Assembly: GCA_036382575.1 (NCBI GenBank)
Contig: DASVHL010000034.1
Location: forward strand, 1-14,409
DNA: 14,409 nucleotides
Reading direction: 5' to 3'
Source: UBA6022 sp036382575
GTDB taxonomy: Bacteria > Patescibacteriota > Saccharimonadia > Saccharimonadales > Saccharimonadaceae
Of the stretch, positions 12,774 through 14,409 are shown in pieces. How positions within the stretch are numbered: position 1 is the first letter of the stretch; each line of letters begins with the position of its first letter. Below the pieces are notes generated by a model, which did not search any database, was not told the origin of the DNA, and saw nothing but the letters and a program-made list of their open reading frames with translations. Made by a program: the position numbers and the translations under genes.

Positions 12774-14409
12774 CTACGGTCGGCCGGATGGTGGAGCGAT
12801 CGTACAATTCGGTGGCGTGCCGGTCTGACCAACAGGACAGGTAGCAGCCTGACAATTTGGAGGTGTACCTGTTTGACCGCTCGGACAGGTCGTGCCGGCT
12901 GTACAGTTCGGAGGAGTGCCGGTCTGACCAGCTGGACACGTTGTGGTCGCTGTACAATTTGGCGGTGTACCTGTTTGACCTGTTGGACAGGTGTCGGTAT
13001 CTTCTTCATCTTCGCAATTCGGTGGCGTGCCAGTTTGGCCTGTTGGACATTCCTCATCCTCACAGTTTGGAGGTGTACCCGTTTGGCCGTCAGGACACTC
13101 TTCTGTTTTTGGCGGCTCTTGAACGTTACATGAAGTTCGCGGCAGGGCTGAGGCTAGGAAGTATTCATTATATGTTCCGTCACCCGATTTACTTGCAAGC
13201 CCCCCGTTAGCGCTACAGACCGGTTTCTGAACCACACCAGATGGAACAGGGAAGGCAGCATTCGGCGCACCCTGCAACATCGTCTGCATTGCCTTTTTCC
13301 AAATCGGGCCTGCCATACCAGAACCACCATTGAGCATCTCGGCGTTATCATTATTACCCACCCACACGCCAACGGCCAACTGTGGTGTGTAGCCAATCGT
13401 CCAAGCGTCACGACTACTGTCGGTTGTTCCTGTCTTCACCGCTGCAGTGTGGCCCGGTACAGTCAATGATGATCCAAAGATTGGAGCGCGTGCGTTATTA
13501 TCTGACAAGATATTCGAAATCAAATATGCGCCCTGCTCTGACTGAACGGTTTTCGCAGTCTCTTTAGCCGTAAAAATAGTACGGTCAAATTTGTTATCAA
13601 TCTTTTTGATAATCGTAGGTGTATATTGCTGACCGCGATTAGCAAATGCGGCGTACGCATTTGTCATCTGCATTAACGGTGCTTCGACTGATCCAAGTGC
13701 CAGCGACAATCCATAATCCTGCTTGTCATCAATCTCGATTCCCATCCGTTGAGCTGCTTTGATTGACTTCTCAATCCCCAATTGCTGCATAACTTTTATT
13801 GATGGGATGTTCAGCGATCGACTGAGTGCATTACGAACACTAATGTCACCACTAAATGTCTTACTCGCGTTTTGTGGTTTGTAGCCGTTGAAATCAGTTG
13901 CTTCATCAGCAAAAATCGTCGCCGGCGTGATAACACCCTGAGCTAACGCCTCTGCATAGTAAATAGGTTTAAAGCTCGAGCCTGGCTGGCGAGCCGTTGT
14001 CGCCATATTCACCTTACCCCATTCCTCGTTCTGCCAATCAGCACTACCAACTAACGCGCGAACTTCACCTGATGTCGGATCAATCGCAACTGCGCCAGCA
14101 TTACTACCGCCATTTCGCTGGATATAGGCAAGATTACTATTCACACTATCAACCAGTTGACGCTGCATGTTCAGGTCGAGTGTTGTACGTACCTGATAAC
14201 CAGAACGGGCCACTTGCTCTTCACCGTATTTTTTATTGAGCTCTTCGATAATCATCTGCGAGAAATGTGGTGCTTCGTTATTGAGCGTGTCATCTTGGGC
14301 AGCGTAGGTTAATTCTTCTGCTTGTGCAGCGGCTTTTTCTTCTGCCGTAATAAATTTATTGTTTACCATACGAGTAAGTACGGTATTCTGACGCTCTTTG
14401 GCGTATTCC
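12774..14409 (-). CDS. Penicillin-binding protein 1A-type transpeptidase with cysteine repeat tail (partial, N-terminus beyond window)
   Basis: The frame is open to the window edge; residues before the Met at 14369 (AKERQNTVLTR) match the end of a PBP1A glycosyltransferase domain, so this is a class A PBP whose 5' part is missing and not a gene starting at 14369. Numbering from that Met: the transpeptidase domain carries the active-site SSFK (131-134), SLN (185-187) and KTGT (312-315) motifs, so it should be an active, penicillin-sensitive peptidoglycan cross-linker acting outside the membrane. After about residue 410 comes a tail with six copies of CPxGQTGTPPNC, ending TIAPPSGRP. All 14 cysteines visible lie after residue 384; the catalytic domain has none. 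ruvA follows on the same strand after 44 nt with its own promoter. Confidence 0.94.
   Translation of the reverse strand, partial: EYAKERQNTVLTRMVNNKFITAEEKAAAQAEELTYAAQDDTLNNEAPHFSQMIIEELNKKYGEEQVARSGYQVRTTLDLNMQRQLVDSVNSNLAYIQRNGGSNAGAVAIDPTSGEVRALVGSADWQNEEWGKVNMATTARQPGSSFKPIYYAEALAQGVITPATIFADEATDFNGYKPQNASKTFSGDISVRNALSRSLNIPSIKVMQQLGIEKSIKAAQRMGIEIDDKQDYGLSLALGSVEAPLMQMTNAYAAFANRGQQYTPTIIKKIDNKFDRTIFTAKETAKTVQSEQGAYLISNILSDNNARAPIFGSSLTVPGHTAAVKTGTTDSSRDAWTIGYTPQLAVGVWVGNNDNAEMLNGGSGMAGPIWKKAMQTMLQGAPNAAFPVPSGVVQKPVCSANGGLASKSGDGTYNEYFLASALPRTSCNVQEPPKTEECPDGQTGTPPNCEDEECPTGQTGTPPNCEDEEDTDTCPTGQTGTPPNCTATTTCPAGQTGTPPNCTAGTTCPSGQTGTPPNCQAATCPVGQTGTPPNCTIAPPSGRP
12804..13097 (-). repeat. 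Six tandem 36-bp units encoding CPxGQTGTPPNC in the PBP tail
   Basis: Units in coding order are 13097-13062, 13049-13014, 12989-12954, 12938-12903, 12887-12852 and 12839-12804, at periods of 60, 51, 51 and 48 nt once the variable linkers are included (the first interval is 48). Each codes C-P-x-G-Q-T-G-T-P-P-N-C; linkers change from acidic (EDEE, EDEEDTDT) to Thr/Ala-rich (TATTT, TAGTT, QAAT). Odd and even units use different synonymous codons. Confidence 0.95.

Noticed and set aside
12720..13210. Long open frames on both strands across the repeat region
   Set aside because: They are alternative-frame readings of the CPxGQTGTPPNC repeat DNA, which stays open in several frames because of its periodic composition; the PBP frame explains it.

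Overview
The window reads as a compact bacterial chromosome segment from the Patescibacteria/CPR, most likely a Saccharibacteria (TM7)-type organism. The reasons are the tightly packed genes, a TsaB reduced to its N-terminal half, a gram-positive-like pilBCMNO type IV pilus cluster with no PilP/PilQ, two GFTIVE/GFTVIE prepilins, and moderate GC. TGA is used as a stop (tsaE, pilM, recX), so this is not a UGA-recoding lineage such as Gracilibacteria or Absconditabacteria. The lineage is inferred from gene style and was not tested by a search. No mobile element, CRISPR array, tRNA or rRNA is visible. No gene-free stretch exceeds 300 bases; the longest is 78-244 (167 nt).

Layout. (1) 1-1674, minus strand: the start of an RNase Y-like gene (cut by the window edge), a major-type type IV pilin, and the tsaE-tsaB pair for tRNA t6A modification. 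(2) 1778-8015, plus strand: the type IV pilus motor and inner-membrane platform, pilB, pilC, pilM, pilN, pilO, a small one-helix membrane protein in the PilP position, and a double PRC-barrel protein. (3) 7987-9730, minus: recA followed by recX, with recX overlapping the PRC-barrel gene tail to tail. (4) 9869-10255, plus: a second, short pilin-like gene divergent from recA. (5) 10259-14409, minus: a PBP1A-type penicillin-binding protein (N-terminus cut by the window edge) with an unusual cysteine repeat tail, then ruvA, ruvB and a membrane-anchored PH-domain protein.

How the genes fit together. PilB is the assembly ATPase, PilC the platform protein, and PilM/PilN/PilO the alignment complex; the two pilins are candidate substrates. 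The prepilin peptidase, PilT and secretin are not in the window. Next to the pilus genes sit RecA with its modulator RecX and the RuvAB branch-migration motor, a combination that would suit DNA uptake followed by recombination, though the sequence only shows proximity.

The most distinctive signal is transcriptional. At six starts an extended -10 box (TGn-TATAAT/TATACT-like) or, at one gene, a -35/-10 pair lies 6 to 10 nt before the start codon with no Shine-Dalgarno sequence, predicting leaderless or nearly leaderless mRNAs (tsaE, PRC-barrel gene, minor pilin, PH-domain gene, ruvB, ruvA). Genes inside operons and a few others (recA, recX, major pilin, RNase Y-like gene, pilC, the PilP-position gene) instead have Shine-Dalgarno sites. 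This pattern also fixes the starts of ruvA, ruvB and the PH-domain gene downstream of the longest possible ORF. No convincing intrinsic terminator was seen anywhere.
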